DNA from: Nioella nitratireducens | GTDB taxonomy: Bacteria; Pseudomonadota; Alphaproteobacteria; Rhodobacterales; Rhodobacteraceae | Assembly (NCBI RefSeq): GCF_001879715.1 | Contig: NZ_MNBW01000005.1 | Location: 186,001-250,000 of the forward strand | DNA: 64,000 bases | Reading direction: 5' to 3' | Shown: positions 40,373 through 49,232 of the stretch, one piece after another | Layout of the letters: the number at the start of each line of letters is the position of its first letter | Numbering within the stretch: the stretch's first letter is position 1 | Position numbers and translations under genes: made by a program | The notes under the pieces: model-generated | The model's database searches: none | Told to the model about the DNA's origin: nothing | The model's input: the letters and a program-made list of their open reading frames with translations, nothing else

Positions 40373-41122
40373 GTGTTCGACTGGCCCCAGGGCGTGGGCC
40401 GCCGGGTGCTTGCCAGCGTTGACAGCACCATGGCCGAGGGCAGGCGCCTTGCGCCCTCGCTTGCCGGTCCTGAGTGGATATTGGCCCATGAGCAGACGTC
40501 AGGCCACGGTCGCCGGGGGCGGGCGTGGTCGTCGCCCAAGGGAAATTTCTTCGCCTCTCTCGTCATGCGCCCGACGGAGTCGCCCGACAAGGTCGCCCTG
40601 CGCAGCTTTGTCGCCGCGCTGGCCCTGCGGGACGCGTTGGTCGCGGTTACGGGGCGTGAGGCAGGGCTGGCGCTGAAATGGCCCAATGACGTGCTTCTCA
40701 ATGGCGGCAAGGTCGCGGGTATCTTGCTGGAAAGCCTTGGGGCCGGGCAGGGGGTGTCGCATCTGGTGATTGGTATTGGCGTAAACCTTGCAGCAGCCCC
40801 GGATGCGCGCCTGCTGGAACAGGGCGCCGTTGCCCCGGTCAGCCTGCAAGGCGAGACCGGGATGCGGGTGGCGCCGGACGCCTTCCTCGACTTGCTCGCG
40901 CCCGCTTATGCCCGGTTCGAGACCCAGTTCACCACCTATGGTTTTGCGCCGATCCGCACGGCGTGGCTGGCGTCGGCGGCCCGTTTGGGCGAGACTATTA
41001 CGGCGCGGACCATGGCCGAGACAATGACAGGCCGGTTCGAGACCATTGATGCTGCGGGCAACCTGATCCTGCAAACGGCCAAGGGGCAACGGGTCATCCC
41101 GGCCGCCGACATCTTCTTTTGA
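40373..41122 (+). CDS. birA: Biotin--[acetyl-CoA-carboxylase] ligase
   Basis: Attaches biotin to carboxylase biotinyl domains through biotinyl-AMP. The 249-residue protein has the catalytic core only: HEQTSGHGRRGRAWSSPKGN (biotinyl-AMP loop), LKWPNDVLLNGGKVAGILLE and the C-terminal SH3-like cap. It lacks the N-terminal DNA-binding domain of E. coli BirA, so it is not a transcriptional repressor. GTG start, 4 bp after nuoN, as often seen in alphaproteobacteria. Its clients would include MccA in this window. Confidence 0.93.
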   Translation: MFDWPQGVGRRVLASVDSTMAEGRRLAPSLAGPEWILAHEQTSGHGRRGRAWSSPKGNFFASLVMRPTESPDKVALRSFVAALALRDALVAVTGREAGLALKWPNDVLLNGGKVAGILLESLGAGQGVSHLVIGIGVNLAAAPDARLLEQGAVAPVSLQGETGMRVAPDAFLDLLAPAYARFETQFTTYGFAPIRTAWLASAARLGETITARTMAETMTGRFETIDAAGNLILQTAKGQRVIPAADIFF

Positions 41123-41142
41123 GCGCCTTGGGAGGGACGCCC

Positions 41143-41922
41143 ATGCTTTTGGCCATCGACACCGGCAACACCAACACCGTCTTTTCGATCTGGGACGGAC
41201 GGCAGATCCTTGCGACCTTCCGCACAACCACGGAACATCAGCGCACGGCAGACCAGTATTTCGTCTGGCTCTCGACTCTGATGGCGCACAAGGGCCTGAG
41301 CGTCGATATCACCGATTGTATCATCTCGTCGACCGTACCGCGCGTGGTCTTCAACCTGCGTGTTCTGTGCGACCGTTACTTCGATTGTCGTCCTCTGGTG
41401 GTGGGCAAACCCGACTGCGCGCTGCCAATCGCGCCGCGCGTCGACGAAGGCACGCAGGTGGGGCCGGACCGGCTGGTGAATACGGCAGCGGCGTTTGACC
41501 GCCATGGCGGTGACCTGATCGTGGTGGATTTCGGCACCGCCACCACGTTTGACGTGGTGGCCCATGACGGGGCCTATGTCGGGGGTGTCATCGCGCCGGG
41601 CGTCAACCTCAGCCTCGAAGCCCTGCACCACGCGGCGGCTGCCCTGCCACATGTGGACGTGACCAAGCCGCAGGCGGTGATCGGCACCAACACGGTGGCC
41701 TGCATGCAGTCGGGCGTCTTCTGGGGCTATGTCGGTCTTGTGCAGGGAATCACCGAGCGCATCCGCGCCGAATATGATAAGCCGATGCGGATCATTGGCA
41801 CTGGCGGCCTCGCGCCATTGTTCTCGCAAGGCGATGTGCTATTTGACGTCATCGAGGACGACCTGACGATCCACGGCCTGACCGTGATCTATTCATACAA
41901 CAAGGAAAACGGGCACATATGA
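41143..41922 (+). CDS. coaX: Type III pantothenate kinase
   Basis: First step of coenzyme A synthesis, ATP-dependent phosphorylation of pantothenate by the acetate-kinase-fold CoaX type. The 259-residue protein has LAIDTGNTNTVFSIWDG (phosphate loop), QVGPDRLVNTAAAFDRHGG and VVDFGTATTFDVVAHDG. Start ATG 41143 after GGGAGGGACG; the upstream TTG frame was not used. It sits between birA and rnj, with its TGA overlapping the rnj ATG. Confidence 0.95.
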   Translation: MLLAIDTGNTNTVFSIWDGRQILATFRTTTEHQRTADQYFVWLSTLMAHKGLSVDITDCIISSTVPRVVFNLRVLCDRYFDCRPLVVGKPDCALPIAPRVDEGTQVGPDRLVNTAAAFDRHGGDLIVVDFGTATTFDVVAHDGAYVGGVIAPGVNLSLEALHHAAAALPHVDVTKPQAVIGTNTVACMQSGVFWGYVGLVQGITERIRAEYDKPMRIIGTGGLAPLFSQGDVLFDVIEDDLTIHGLTVIYSYNKENGHI

Positions 41923-43595
41923 CCTCCCCTTCACGACTGATCTATCTTCCCCTCGGCGGCGCGGGGGAGATCGGGATGAATTGCTATGTCTACGGCTTTG
42001 GGCCGCAGGGGAAGGAGCGCTTCATCCTTGTCGATCTGGGCGTGAGCTTTCCGGATATGGACGGCACGCCCGGCGTCGATCTGATCCTGCCCGATGTATC
42101 GTGGCTGGCCGATCGCGCCGACCGGGTGGACGCGATCTTCATCACCCACGCCCATGAAGACCACGTTGGGGCGCTTGGCCAACTTTATCGCCACTTCCCC
42201 AAGGTGCCGGTCTATGCGCGGGTTTTCACCGCCAATATCGCCACCCGCAAGATGGAAGAGGCAGGGCAAGATCCGGCGATGGTGCAGGTCGCGCCGGTTT
42301 GGCCGCAGACGGTCACCGCTGGTCCCTTTACCGTTGGGTTTGCACCGACGGCACACTCTATCCCCGAGGCGTCGGCGCTGGTGATTGACAGCCCCGAGGG
42401 CCGTGTCGTGCATTCCGGCGATTTCAAGATCGACCGCGATCCGCGCGTGGGCGAACCCTTTGACCCGGTGATGTGGGACGAGATCGGCAAATCCGGTGTT
42501 CGGGCGCTGATTTGCGATTCAACCAATGTTTTTTCTCGCCACGAAGGCCGCAGCGAAAGCGACCTGCCCGCCCCCATCACCGAGCTGGTCGCCAATGCGC
42601 GTGGCATGGTGGTGGCCACGACCTTTGCCTCGAACATCGCGCGGGTCAAGACGCTGGCCGAGGCGGGCCGCGCCGCCGGGCGCACCGTTTGCCTGATGGG
42701 CCGGGCGATGAAGCGGATGGTGACGGCGGGGGTGGAAACGGGTGTGCTGACCGATTTCCCGCCGACCGTCAGCCCCGAGGAAGCCACCCAGATTCCGCGA
42801 GAGAACCTGATGCTGATCGTCACCGGCAGCCAAGGCGAGCGTCGCGCGGCCTCTGCCGCGCTGTCGCGGGGCAAGTATCTGGGCCATGAGCTGAAAGAGG
42901 GCGACACGTTCCTGTTCTCGTCCAAGACCATTCCGGGCAACGAAGTCTCTGTCGGGCGCATCCAGAATGCACTGTCAGAGATCGGGGTGGAGATCGTGGA
43001 CGAACAGAGCGGGTTCTACCACGTTTCCGGCCACGCCAACCGGCCGGACCTGCAACGTATGCACGGGCTGGTCAAACCGCAGATTCTGGTGCCTAACCAC
43101 GGTGAACATCGCCACCTGCGCGAACATTGCCGCGTCGGGGCCGAAGGTGGGCTGACGCCGATTTTGGCGCCCAACGGGTCGATGGTCGAACTGTCGGGCA
43201 ACGCCCCGAGCGTGGTCGAACATATCGAGGTGAGCCGCACCTATCTTGATGGTTCGCGACTGATCGGGGCGCTGGATGGCGTCGTGCGGGACCGGATGAA
43301 ACTGGCTCTGAATGGCCTGGTTGTTGTGGCGATCATCATCGACGAAGATGACGAGCCGCTGGAAGATTGTTGGGTGGAACTGCGCGGTTTGCCCGAAATG
43401 GCGGGCAACGAGAGCGTTGCCGACATGATCGAGGACCAACTGTCCGAGGTGCTGCCGCGCCTGGACAACAAGACCGTCATGGATGATGGGAAACTGGAAG
43501 AGGCGGTGCGCCGCGTCGCGCGTCAGGTCTGCGTATCCGAAATCGGGCGAAAGCCGGAAGTGACCGTTATCATATCACGGCTCATGTCCGCCTGA
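41919..43595 (+). CDS. rnj: Ribonuclease J
   Basis: 5'-3' exo/endoribonuclease for rRNA maturation and mRNA turnover. The 558-residue protein has a metallo-beta-lactamase/beta-CASP layout: GGAGEIGMNCYVYG at the start, zinc motif THAHEDHVGAL near residue 75, SGDFKID, GSQGERRAA, and the C-terminal beta-CASP histidine motif SGHANRPDLQRMH, PNHGEHRHL. Overlaps coaX by four bases. It closes the long plus-strand unit, with a terminator 25 bp later. Confidence 0.96.
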   Translation: MTSPSRLIYLPLGGAGEIGMNCYVYGFGPQGKERFILVDLGVSFPDMDGTPGVDLILPDVSWLADRADRVDAIFITHAHEDHVGALGQLYRHFPKVPVYARVFTANIATRKMEEAGQDPAMVQVAPVWPQTVTAGPFTVGFAPTAHSIPEASALVIDSPEGRVVHSGDFKIDRDPRVGEPFDPVMWDEIGKSGVRALICDSTNVFSRHEGRSESDLPAPITELVANARGMVVATTFASNIARVKTLAEAGRAAGRTVCLMGRAMKRMVTAGVETGVLTDFPPTVSPEEATQIPRENLMLIVTGSQGERRAASAALSRGKYLGHELKEGDTFLFSSKTIPGNEVSVGRIQNALSEIGVEIVDEQSGFYHVSGHANRPDLQRMHGLVKPQILVPNHGEHRHLREHCRVGAEGGLTPILAPNGSMVELSGNAPSVVEHIEVSRTYLDGSRLIGALDGVVRDRMKLALNGLVVVAIIIDEDDEPLEDCWVELRGLPEMAGNESVADMIEDQLSEVLPRLDNKTVMDDGKLEEAVRRVARQVCVSEIGRKPEVTVIISRLMSA

Positions 43596-43618
43596 CAGGG
43601 ACGCGACAACCGGATAAG

Positions 43619-43646
43619 AAAAAGGGGCGCTCGCGGCGCCCCTTTT
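43619..43646. terminator. Bidirectional terminator between rnj and the DEAD-box gene
   Basis: AAAAGGGGCGC (43620-43630) and GCGCCCCTTTT (43636-43646) are exact inverse partners around TCGCG. A-tract on one side and T-tract on the other make it work in both directions between convergent genes. Confidence 0.88.
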
Positions 43647-43652
43647 GCCGTC

Positions 43653-45197
43653 TCAGGCGGCGTCTTCGTTTTTGTCGGACCCGTCAGACTGGGTCTGATC
43701 CTCGTCGTCGGCGGGGGTCTCTTCAACGGCTGACGGCGCGTCCCCGCGCCGTTCGGCAAAGCTGAGCGCGATGAAGTCCGGCATGTGATCGCCCATGCCC
43801 ACGATCGGACCGCCGCGGCGCCCGTTCGACGACCGGCGCGACTCGTTGCGGTCGGATTTCTTGCGGGCGGGTTTGGCGGGGTCGCTGGCTGCGGGGGCGT
43901 CCGGTGTCTGGGGGCTTTCCGGCGCGGTTTCCCTGGTCGGGGCGTCCTCGGTCTTCTTTGCGCGCGACCGGCGGGCCCGCGCGGGCTTCTCGGCGCTGCT
44001 CTTGCCGTCGTCTTCGTCGCGCTTGCGCCCGCCAGCACCGTCAGTCGGCTGCCATGGGGCCTCTGCGCGCGGAATCGGTTGTTCGATCAGATTCTCGATC
44101 GCGGTCAACAGCTTGTCGTCCGAGGGCACGGCAATCATTATCGTGGTGCCCTTGCGCCCGGCGCGGCCGGTGCGACCGATGCGGTGCACGTAATCTTCGG
44201 CATGGCTGGGAACGTCGTAGTTCAGCACATGGCTGACATTCGGGATGTCGAGCCCGCGTGCCGCCACATCCGAGGCGACGAGGTATTTGATCGAGCCGTC
44301 GCGGAACCCGTCGAGCGTGCGCGTCCTGTGCGACTGGTCAAGGTCGCCATGGATCGGTTCGGCGTTGTAGCCATGTGTTTTCAGAGACTTGGCCACGACA
44401 TCCACGTCCACCTTGCGGTTGCAGAAGATGATCGCGTTGGTGCAGCCATCGCCCTCGGCGTTGATGATCGCGCGCAGCATTTCGCGTTTCTGCTTGGCGG
44501 TCTGGTCGCGGCGGGTCGGTTTGAATTCCACCAGCTTCTGCGTGATCGTGTCCGAGGTCGTGGACTGGCGCGCGACTTCGATCTTGGCGGGATTCGACAG
44601 GAACGTGTTGGTGATCCGCTCGATTTCCGGTGCCATGGTGGCCGAATAGAACATGGTCTGGCGGGTAAACGGCGTCAGGCCAAAGATGCGCTCGATATCT
44701 GGGATAAAGCCCATGTCGAGCATCCGGTCGGCCTCGTCCACCACCATGACCTTGACGTCGGACAAGATCAGTTTGCCGCGCTCGAAATGGTCGAGCAGGC
44801 GTCCCGGCGTGGCGATCAGCACATCGACGCCCTTGTCGATCAGGGCGTCTTGTTCCTTGAAGCTGACACCGCCAATGAGCAAGGCCTTGGTCAGCTTGAG
44901 GTGCTTGGCGTAGATATCGAAGTTCTCGGCCACCTGCGCGGCCAGTTCCCGAGTCGGGCACAGCACCAAGCTGCGCGGCATCCGGGCGCGGGCGCGGCCA
45001 CGGGCCAGCATGGTGATCATTGGCAACGTAAAGCTGGCGGTCTTGCCAGTACCGGTTTGCGCGATCCCCAGAACATCGCGACCTTCGAGGGCGTGGGGGA
45101 TGGCACCGGCCTGAATCGGGGTCGGCTCTTCATAGCCGGCCTCTGCGATAGCCTTGAGAACCTTGGGGTTAAGGTTGAGATCAGTGAATTTCGTCAT
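43653..45197 (-). CDS. DEAD-box ATP-dependent RNA helicase (RhlE/DeaD-like)
   Basis: A 514-residue helicase. It starts MTKFTDLNLNPKVLKAIAEA and contains the Q motif, Walker A AQTGTGKTAS, PTRELAAQ, VVDEADRMLD, FYSATM, and HRIGRTGRAGRKG. The C-terminal tail beyond about 390 is low-complexity, acidic and basic (KRDEDDGKSSAEKPARARRS), as in cold-induced helicases. Roles are RNA remodelling in ribosome assembly or decay. Start ATG 45197 preferred over an upstream extension. A promoter candidate lies about 110 bp upstream. Confidence 0.92.
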   Translation of the reverse strand: MTKFTDLNLNPKVLKAIAEAGYEEPTPIQAGAIPHALEGRDVLGIAQTGTGKTASFTLPMITMLARGRARARMPRSLVLCPTRELAAQVAENFDIYAKHLKLTKALLIGGVSFKEQDALIDKGVDVLIATPGRLLDHFERGKLILSDVKVMVVDEADRMLDMGFIPDIERIFGLTPFTRQTMFYSATMAPEIERITNTFLSNPAKIEVARQSTTSDTITQKLVEFKPTRRDQTAKQKREMLRAIINAEGDGCTNAIIFCNRKVDVDVVAKSLKTHGYNAEPIHGDLDQSHRTRTLDGFRDGSIKYLVASDVAARGLDIPNVSHVLNYDVPSHAEDYVHRIGRTGRAGRKGTTIMIAVPSDDKLLTAIENLIEQPIPRAEAPWQPTDGAGGRKRDEDDGKSSAEKPARARRSRAKKTEDAPTRETAPESPQTPDAPAASDPAKPARKKSDRNESRRSSNGRRGGPIVGMGDHMPDFIALSFAERRGDAPSAVEETPADDEDQTQSDGSDKNEDAA

Positions 45198-45302
45198 ATG
45201 CGTCCAGTCTTGCGGGGGGATGCCCCGCATCGGGTGAATGGAGCGCATGTGCAACGTCGCGCTCCGCGGATAAGGTCGTGCGCGTTCCGCACGGCTGACA
45301 GT

Positions 45303-45331
45303 CTGATAATTGATATGAGGTTATTGGTCAA
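45303..45331 (-). promoter_or_regulatory. Candidate promoter of the DEAD-box helicase gene
   Basis: On the minus strand TTGACC (45331-45326) and TATCAG (45308-45303) are separated by 17 bp, leaving a leader of about 100 bases. Long leaders are usual for cold-regulated helicase genes. Confidence 0.45.
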
Positions 45332-45343
45332 ATCCCGGTGATT

Positions 45344-45832
45344 TCATCGGGTGGCGGATTGTTGCCCCGGTGTCGCGCCAATCCCAAAGAGGGCGGGTGG
45401 CGCATGGATTTCGATGGCCCCCTGTGGCCCGATCATGGTGGCGGAAAGGCCGTTTCGCGCTGCATGGGCCAGCATCCCCTCGCTCAATACAATCATTCCG
45501 AGCGTGTCATTGCGACAGTCGCCATGTGGGCAGCTATAGCGCCGGGGCAAGCGGCGAAATGGCAGGCGTCGCCCATCTTGCCATACCTCGCGCGGGCGCA
45601 AATGATGAAGGCCATCGCGGCGGTGGCTGATGATCAAGGCCAACACCGTCTGATCCCCATCCGTAGCCCGCAGAACATGGCCATAGAGAACATGATGCGG
45701 GTGGTGGGAAACGACACCTTGCGGCCCAACCTGCCCGACGAGTCCGCTGGTCTGTAAAACGAACTCGCCGCCTGCTGAGGAGCAGGCGGCGAGGAAAACG
45801 CAAAGTACCAATGACTTCCACATATAAGCCAT
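45344..45832 (-). CDS. Putative lipoprotein (unknown)
   Basis: A 162-residue protein with a lipoprotein leader: MAYMWKSLVLCVFLAACSSA, lipidated Cys at 17. The mature part is rich in His/Arg (VSHHPHHVLYGHVLRATDGD; CPHGDCRNDTLGM) with a Cys pair CPHGDC. No family recognised. Start could also be three codons in (MWKSL). It lies between prfC and the DEAD-box gene on the same strand but is separated from both. An antisense frame of similar length was rejected. Confidence 0.65.
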   Translation of the reverse strand: MAYMWKSLVLCVFLAACSSAGGEFVLQTSGLVGQVGPQGVVSHHPHHVLYGHVLRATDGDQTVLALIISHRRDGLHHLRPREVWQDGRRLPFRRLPRRYSCPHGDCRNDTLGMIVLSEGMLAHAARNGLSATMIGPQGAIEIHAPPALFGIGATPGQQSATR

Positions 45833-45871
45833 CTAGCGCGGCTAGGTTAAAGTCCAGTTAACGTAGCGTCA

Positions 45872-47479
45872 CTAAACCATCATTTCCTTGGTCGCCGACA
45901 GCGTGATGTCGGGATAATCACGGGCAACACGGTCGATATCCCATTGCAGCCGCGTCAGGAAAACCGGGTCGCCGTCGTTGTCGGTGGCCATGTGCTGCTT
46001 GTTGGCGGCGGCGAATTTCTCGACGGCTACCCGCTCGCCCAGCACCCATCTTGCGCTGGTGAATTGCGTCGGCTCAAACCGCACCGGCAGGCCGTATTCC
46101 ATCTCGATCCGGCTGGCCAGAACCTCGAATTGCAGGGCACCGACTACACCGACAATAAAGCCCGAGCCGAAGGTCGGTTTGAAGACCTTGGCCGCGCCTT
46201 CCTCGGCGAATTGCATCAATGCCTTGTCGAGGTGTTTGGCCTTCATCGGGTCGCCTGCACGGCAGGCCTGAAGCAGTTCCGGCGCAAAGCTGGGGATGCC
46301 GGTAAAGCGCAGCGCCTCACCCTCGGTCAGCGCGTCGCCGATTCGCAATTGCCCGTGGTTCGGGATGCCGATGATGTCGCCCGCCCATGCCTCTTCCGCC
46401 AATTCGCGGTCCGAGGCGAGGAACAGCACCGGGGCCGACACGGTCATCGGCTTTTTGGAGCGGACATGGGTCAATTTCATGCCGCGGTGGAAATGCCCGG
46501 ACGCAAGCCGCACGAAGGCCACCCGGTCGCGGTGCTTGGGGTCCATGTTGGCCTGCACCTTGAAAACGAAACCCGAGACTTTCGTCTCTTCGGGTGCCAC
46601 TTCGCGCGGGGTCGCGGTCTGAACCTGCGGTTCGGGGCCATAACCCGCGATGCCCTCCATCAGTTCCTTGACGCCGAAGCTGTTGATGGCAGAGCCGAAC
46701 CAGATCGGGGTCAGGTGACCTTCGAGGAAGGACTGGCGGTTCAAGGGCGGCAGCAGTTCGCGGGCCATCTCGACCTCTTCGCGCAGCTTGTCCAACAGGT
46801 CGGCGGGAACGTGTTCTTCCAGCAGCGGATCGTCCAGACCTTCGATCTTGATCGACTCCGCCACCTTGTTGCGGTCGGCCCGGTCCATCAGTTCCAGCCG
46901 GTCGTTGAGCATGTCATAGCAGCCCAGAAAATCTCGTCCCATGCCGATGGGCCAGCTGGCTGGCGTCACGTCGATGGCAAGATTTTCCTGAATTTCGTCT
47001 ATGATATCAAAGACGTCGCGGCTTTCCCGGTCCATCTTGTTACAAAAGGTCAGGATCGGCAGGTCGCGAAGACGGCAGACTTCGAACAGCTTTTGGGTCT
47101 GGCTTTCCACGCCCTTCGCGCCGTCGATCACCATGATCGCGGCATCGACGGCGGTCAGGGTGCGATAGGTATCTTCGGAAAAGTCGCTATGGCCCGGCGT
47201 GTCCACAAGGTTGAAGCGATACTTGCCGAAATCAAACGACATGGCCGAGGCCGAGACTGAAATGCCCCGGTCTTTCTCCATCTGCATGAAGTCCGAGCGG
47301 GTGCGCCGTGCCTCGCCCTTGGCGCGCACCTGCCCGGCCATCTGGATGGCACCCCCGAAGAGGAGGAATTTTTCCGTCAGCGTCGTCTTGCCCGCGTCGG
47401 GGTGCGAGATAATCGCAAAGGTCCGACGGCGGGCGATTTCGGTCGGCAATTCGGGTCGGTTCGAGGCACTGTCCAGCAT
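45872..47479 (-). CDS. prfC: Peptide chain release factor 3
   Basis: GTPase that recycles RF1/RF2 after termination. The 535-residue protein has translational-GTPase motifs ISHPDAGKTTLTEKFLLFGG, KGEARRTRSDFMQMEKDRGI (switch I region), DTPGHSDFSEDTYRTL and FCNKMDRE. Its length and the domain after about 280 match RF3 rather than EF-G. Start ATG 47479 (MLDSASNRPELP) selected over a 26-codon extension. Stand-alone gene. Confidence 0.95.
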   Translation of the reverse strand: MLDSASNRPELPTEIARRRTFAIISHPDAGKTTLTEKFLLFGGAIQMAGQVRAKGEARRTRSDFMQMEKDRGISVSASAMSFDFGKYRFNLVDTPGHSDFSEDTYRTLTAVDAAIMVIDGAKGVESQTQKLFEVCRLRDLPILTFCNKMDRESRDVFDIIDEIQENLAIDVTPASWPIGMGRDFLGCYDMLNDRLELMDRADRNKVAESIKIEGLDDPLLEEHVPADLLDKLREEVEMARELLPPLNRQSFLEGHLTPIWFGSAINSFGVKELMEGIAGYGPEPQVQTATPREVAPEETKVSGFVFKVQANMDPKHRDRVAFVRLASGHFHRGMKLTHVRSKKPMTVSAPVLFLASDRELAEEAWAGDIIGIPNHGQLRIGDALTEGEALRFTGIPSFAPELLQACRAGDPMKAKHLDKALMQFAEEGAAKVFKPTFGSGFIVGVVGALQFEVLASRIEMEYGLPVRFEPTQFTSARWVLGERVAVEKFAAANKQHMATDNDGDPVFLTRLQWDIDRVARDYPDITLSATKEMMV

Positions 47480-47526
47480 GGGGCCGCGTATAGGCACGGG
47501 CAGGGAGCTTGGCAAGATCAAGGGCG

Positions 47527-48363
47527 TCAGTGCGGCCGGGAGATCAAGACGTCGCAAGGCGGTGCGCGCAACAGGTCCGTGGCCACGCTGCCCAAAAGGG
47601 CGCGCGCCCCACCGACACGGCCATGCGCCCCGGCGGTGACAAGCTGTGCCCGGGCGGCCCGAATTTGCTCGGTCAGGACCATGAGGACGCTACCGGGCTG
47701 GATCAGGGTCTGGGCGCATTGCTCGGGCAGCGGGGTAATGTCGCGCCAGCGGCGATCCTCTTCTTCGGCCTCTTGCCGAAAGCTCAACTCGATCTCACCC
47801 ACGCCCTGCCCAGAGGCCGACATCAGCCCGCTGAAGGGAACGTGAAAGGCGTGAAGCGGCAGGATCGCCGCGCCGGGGGCGAGGGTTGCGGCCTCTTGCA
47901 TTGCTGCGGTCGAGGCGGGCGAGAAATCCGTGGCGCCGAGCACGGTGTCATAATCGTGATCCACCCGGTCGGCCACGATCAGCACCGGGCAAGGGGTCAG
48001 CCGGACGATGCGCTGCGACGTGGTCTCGCGCAGGGCGTCGAGGAACGGGCGGGGCCTGTGTGTGCCCATCACCAGCAGGTCGGGGCGCCGCTCGGTCACC
48101 AATGCCACTAGATCGGCGGTTGGATCGCCCGTATCCACGATGATTTCGCAAGGCACGTCGCCCGCGATGTCCTGCGTGAACCGTTCCAGCGCGGCGCGGC
48201 TGGCCGTCTTCATCCCGGCCACGATATCGGCGGGCGGGGCATCGTCCACGACATGGCACACCACCACCCGCGCGCCCTGTTGGGCGGCAAGCCGGAAGGC
48301 ACGCCGGAGCGCCCGGTCGCCACGAGCAGACATGTCGGTGGCAGCCACGAAAAGCTTGGTCAT
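47527..48363 (-). CDS. Two-domain universal stress protein
   Basis: A 278-residue protein with tandem UspA folds. The first (MTKLFVAATDMSARGDRALR to about 140) contains LVMGTHRPRPFLDALRET. The second ends GAHGRVGGARALLGSVATDL, close to the ATP-binding G-2x-G-9x-G-S/T motif, so nucleotide binding is likely at least in that half. Start ATG 48363 after GAGAGGGACTT. Transcribed divergently from the next gene. Stress or energy-starvation role by family. Confidence 0.9.
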   Translation of the reverse strand: MTKLFVAATDMSARGDRALRRAFRLAAQQGARVVVCHVVDDAPPADIVAGMKTASRAALERFTQDIAGDVPCEIIVDTGDPTADLVALVTERRPDLLVMGTHRPRPFLDALRETTSQRIVRLTPCPVLIVADRVDHDYDTVLGATDFSPASTAAMQEAATLAPGAAILPLHAFHVPFSGLMSASGQGVGEIELSFRQEAEEEDRRWRDITPLPEQCAQTLIQPGSVLMVLTEQIRAARAQLVTAGAHGRVGGARALLGSVATDLLRAPPCDVLISRPH

Positions 48364-48500
48364 GGTCAAGTCCCTCTCTTCCCTATCCTGTCTCGAGATG
48401 GGTTTGCGCCCCGCGAAGCGCAAGGGCGCACTTTCTGTTTGCCGCCTTCACGGGGCGGCCTACCTTCGACGTAACGCAAGTTGGATGGGAAGGCGGGCAG

Positions 48501-49232
48501 ATGGGTGGACCTGTGCTGATTGTGGGCAGCGGCCCCAATGCGGTGGACTGCTTGGACTGGGATCTTTCCGGGTTCACGGCAGTCGTTGCCATCAACAACG
48601 CGTGGCGGGTGCGTCCCGATTGGACCCATATCATTTATCCAGAAGATTTTCCGGCAGAGCGCAGGCCCGCCGAGGTGGCGGCCGGTCAGACCGTGGTGAC
48701 GGCGGAAGAGTATGTGCCCCACCAGAACCGTTTTGGCGGGGTGGTCTATGCGGGTGGAACCATGGCCTTTACCGCCGGATACTGGGCGCTTGGGGCGTTG
48801 CGGCCCTCGGTCATGGCGTTTCTCGGCTGCGACATGGTCTATCCTGCCAAGGGCAAGACGCATTTCTACGGAACGGGTGCCGCCGACCCATTGCGCCAGG
48901 ACGTGACGTTGCAATCCTTGGAGGCAAAGTCCGCGCGACTGATGCTGCTGGCGGCTGCCGCGGGCTGTCGTTGTGTGAACCTGTCGTGCGCGCCGCAATC
49001 GCGCCTCGTCTTTCCGCGCGCCACTCTCGACGCTCTGCCGCTCGGTGTCACCAGCCGGATGCCCGACCTGCAAGCGCCGCTGAGCCGCGAGACGGATCTG
49101 GGCTATGTCGTGCCGTCGGGCCGCTATTGGGAAGTCGAGAAAACCTTCGATCGCGGGGCGGTTGCCGCACTCGATCAGCTATGGCTGGCGGCGCATAGCT
49201 CCTACCAAGAGAGGGGCGGGCAGGTGGCCTAG
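48501..49232 (+). CDS. Unrecognised protein, possible nucleotide-sugar-enzyme-like fold
   Basis: A 243-residue protein starting MGGPVLIVGSGPNAVDCLDW, with a glycine loop that looks Rossmann-like. YAGGTMAFTAGYWALGALRP and FLGCDMVYPAKGKTHFYG follow. This arrangement (SGP loop, then a small-residue helix, then G-x-D) faintly recalls DUF115 and GT42-type proteins; I hold that only as a weak hypothesis. GGGAAGGCG precedes the ATG. It converges with the Hint-domain gene, the ends overlapping by four bases. Confidence 0.7.
   Translation: MGGPVLIVGSGPNAVDCLDWDLSGFTAVVAINNAWRVRPDWTHIIYPEDFPAERRPAEVAAGQTVVTAEEYVPHQNRFGGVVYAGGTMAFTAGYWALGALRPSVMAFLGCDMVYPAKGKTHFYGTGAADPLRQDVTLQSLEAKSARLMLLAAAAGCRCVNLSCAPQSRLVFPRATLDALPLGVTSRMPDLQAPLSRETDLGYVVPSGRYWEVEKTFDRGAVAALDQLWLAAHSSYQERGGQVA

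Noticed and set aside
45338-45757. 139-codon plus-strand frame overlapping the putative lipoprotein
   Set aside because: The minus-strand frame has a clear lipoprotein signal; the plus frame shows no signal, motif or good start.
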